In this document: positions 4,977-5,864 of the stretch, one piece after another
Layout of the letters: every line of letters begins with the position of its first letter
Position numbering within the stretch: the stretch's first letter is position 1
Origin: Propionibacteriales bacterium
GTDB lineage: Bacteria; Actinomycetota; Actinomycetes; Propionibacteriales; Propionibacteriaceae
Length of the DNA stretch: 5,864 nucleotides
Direction of reading: 5' to 3'
Assembly (NCBI GenBank): GCA_030453285.1
Contig: JAKDKP010000172.1
Span: forward strand, 1-5,864
The notes under the pieces: generated by a model
Database searches by the model: none
Seen by the model: the letters and a program-made list of their open reading frames with translations, nothing else
Told to the model about the DNA's origin: nothing
Translations under genes and position numbers: made by a program

Positions 4977-5753
4977 TCACGCCTCCGGGAACAGTCGATC
5001 CATCGTGGTTGCACCACGTCTGAGCACCGGCCGCAGCTCCTTGCGATACACCCGTTCGGTAGTCCGGGTCGTGGCATGGCCCACCAGCCGGGAGATGTCT
5101 TCGATCGGCAGCCCCTCGCTCGACAACAGCGACACGAACGAATGCCGTAGCTCGCGCGGCGTCCAGGCTGCTGGGTCAAGCCCAGCGTCACGCACCACCG
5201 AACGGAACGCACGACGGACGTTCGCAGCATCCAACGCTGCCCCGGTCGCAGTGTGGAAGACCAGCCCGGTCGCACCTCCGCCAGAGCGAGCGCGGTGGGT
5301 GGGCAGGGCATCGACGCACCGACTGGGAAGTTCCATCCCACGACGTGACTGGGTGGTCTTGGTATCACCGTCCACCCGTACGGACCGGACAACCGACATC
5401 GACGGCGGTATCGGTGGATCAGCCTCAGGTCGGCCGACGAGGTCAACATCGGCCCAGGTCAACGCGCGCAGTTCCTCAGCCCTGGCACCGGTCAGCAGCG
5501 ACATCGTCACATACCCGTGCATGGACGGGTGCTTGGTACTTGCCGCCAGCGACGCCATCGCCTGATCGAGGGTGAGACTGTTCGACGGTCGCCGCCCCTT
5601 CTGACCGAGAGGTGGATCGCACAGTTCGGCCACGTTCCGGCTGACCAGGTTCCGCGCTTGAGCCCGACGGATTGTCTGACGCAGGATCGACAACAAGCGA
5701 GTCAGGGTAGAGGTGGCCAAGACCTTCGCTTTGACCGCCAACCACGTCTCCAC
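4977..5753 (-). CDS. Tyrosine recombinase/integrase, core-binding remnant plus catalytic domain (5' end disrupted)
   Basis: The enzyme would cut and rejoin DNA at an att site to insert or excise the element. From GTG 5753 it has 258 residues. The end of the SAM-like core-binding domain (about 1-45: VETWLAVKAK...RNVAELC) is followed by the catalytic domain. Arg box I is TGARAEELR with R91; the beta-hairpin lysine is K132 (DTKTTQSRR); box II is PRELRHSF with R203; LVGH has H226; and the nucleophile is Y236 in ERVYRKELRP. The box II position that is usually His (HxLR) is R200 here, a variant I associate with actinobacterial integrases ending MDRLF. Family members usually have well over 300 residues, so the N-terminus is missing. 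The same frame stays open upstream to 5816 with clear integrase sequence (HLIPDLGKRRLRDLT), then meets a stop. No Shine-Dalgarno precedes GTG 5753, so this protein may not be made. Confidence 0.85.
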   Translation of the reverse strand: METWLAVKAKVLATSTLTRLLSILRQTIRRAQARNLVSRNVAELCDPPLGQKGRRPSNSLTLDQAMASLAASTKHPSMHGYVTMSLLTGARAEELRALTWADVDLVGRPEADPPIPPSMSVVRSVRVDGDTKTTQSRRGMELPSRCVDALPTHRARSGGGATGLVFHTATGAALDAANVRRAFRSVVRDAGLDPAAWTPRELRHSFVSLLSSEGLPIEDISRLVGHATTRTTERVYRKELRPVLRRGATTMDRLFPEA

Positions 5754-5864
5754 GTCGTTTGTCGTCAGGTCGCGTAGCCTCCGTTTGCCCAGGTCTGGGA
5801 TCAGGTGTGGGCGGAGTCATAGCGTCGTAGCAACGGCGGGTCTGTTGGGGATCTGATCGTGTGG
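5754..5864 (-). pseudogene. Frameshifted N-terminal coding sequence of the integrase
   Basis: Read on the minus strand, the integrase frame continues upstream of GTG 5753 as LRPHLIPDLGKRRLRDLTTND, a standard core-binding-domain sequence, but hits TGA at 5817-5819. In a neighbouring frame, the bases from the window edge read an open stretch ending PPLLRRYDSA, which resembles the LRRYxSAxRxH helix that precedes HLIPDLG in this family, and that frame then stops at 5802-5804. So two halves of one domain lie in different frames, the mark of an indel near 5805-5820. The true gene start is beyond the right edge. A sequencing error would look the same. Confidence 0.6.

Larger units (their letters stand above)
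4862..5864. mobile_element. End of a tRNA-inserted integrative element (integrase end only, right limit outside window)
   Basis: The only gene content after the tRNA is a minus-strand tyrosine integrase, damaged in its 5' part. It runs opposite to all upstream chromosomal genes except the partial one at the left edge. The order tRNA 3' end, short att region, int stop is the usual arrangement for actinobacterial integrative elements and some prophages. The cargo and the other att copy are not in the window, so I cannot tell an AICE, prophage or genomic-island remnant apart. Confidence 0.5.

Noticed and set aside
4728..4980. Minus-strand ORFs across the tRNA encoding GFEPLTSSMPWKRATNC-like peptides
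   Set aside because: This is the antisense translation of tRNA-Ala. Such peptides are a known kind of spurious database protein; the tRNA fold fully explains the sequence.
244..5382. Frequent palindrome CGTACG (12 sites counted by eye)
   Set aside because: A simple base-composition estimate gives about two, but CGATCG, of equal composition, is also common (about nine). General CpG and codon bias may explain both; a genome-wide count against a codon-shuffled model would be needed.
4792..5565. Long plus-strand ORF starting in the tRNA and running over the integrase
   Set aside because: It starts inside the tRNA and lies antisense to a gene with a complete set of integrase motifs. It is a shadow frame of GC-rich DNA.
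5476..5820. Minus-strand ORF of 114 residues starting MTPPTPDPRPG
   Set aside because: It overlaps the integrase in another frame and has a composition typical of shifted frames; the integrase frame holds the recognisable motifs.

Overview
The window is high-GC DNA with strong G/C preference at third codon positions, GTG starts, and the gene order nadD–rsfS–histidine phosphatase. Mycobacterium has this order with nadD, rsfS and gpgP. Together these point to an actinomycete (Actinomycetota). A propionibacterial or nocardioid lineage is my guess, but the sequence alone cannot fix the genus.

Layout: (1) Bases 1-220 carry the N-terminal part of an unrecognised minus-strand gene that runs off the left edge. 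(2) A plus-strand gene train, probably one operon, starts at 286. It encodes an APH/maltokinase-like kinase, a small zinc-ribbon (zf-TFIIB) protein with a Pro/Tyr/Gln-rich tail, a 42-residue single-helix membrane protein, NadD, RsfS and a GpgP-like histidine phosphatase whose GTG start overlaps the rsfS stop. (3) An eight-helix membrane protein of unknown function follows at 3630-4655, after a 140-bp gap that suggests its own transcription. (4) tRNA-Ala(GGC), with encoded CCA and its own promoter, lies at 4786-4861. (5) From 4862 to the right edge the DNA looks like the end of an integrated element. A minus-strand tyrosine integrase has its stop codon 115 bp from the tRNA.

The operon combines NAD biosynthesis (NadD makes deamido-NAD from nicotinate mononucleotide), ribosome silencing (RsfS on L14 in nutrient limitation) and a phosphatase whose mycobacterial syntenic counterpart makes glucosylglycerate. 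The kinase, zinc ribbon and mini membrane protein upstream have no assigned roles.

The points most worth a second look are these. The integrase appears to be 5'-frameshifted, and the break can be explained by loss of one 7-bp unit at a short direct repeat. A perfect 19-bp tandem duplication covers the nadD stop and the rsfS leader. A small membrane-protein gene sits just before nadD. I found no convincing evidence of a wholly new multi-gene system; the right-hand end is most likely the boundary of a decayed integrative element whose cargo lies outside the window.
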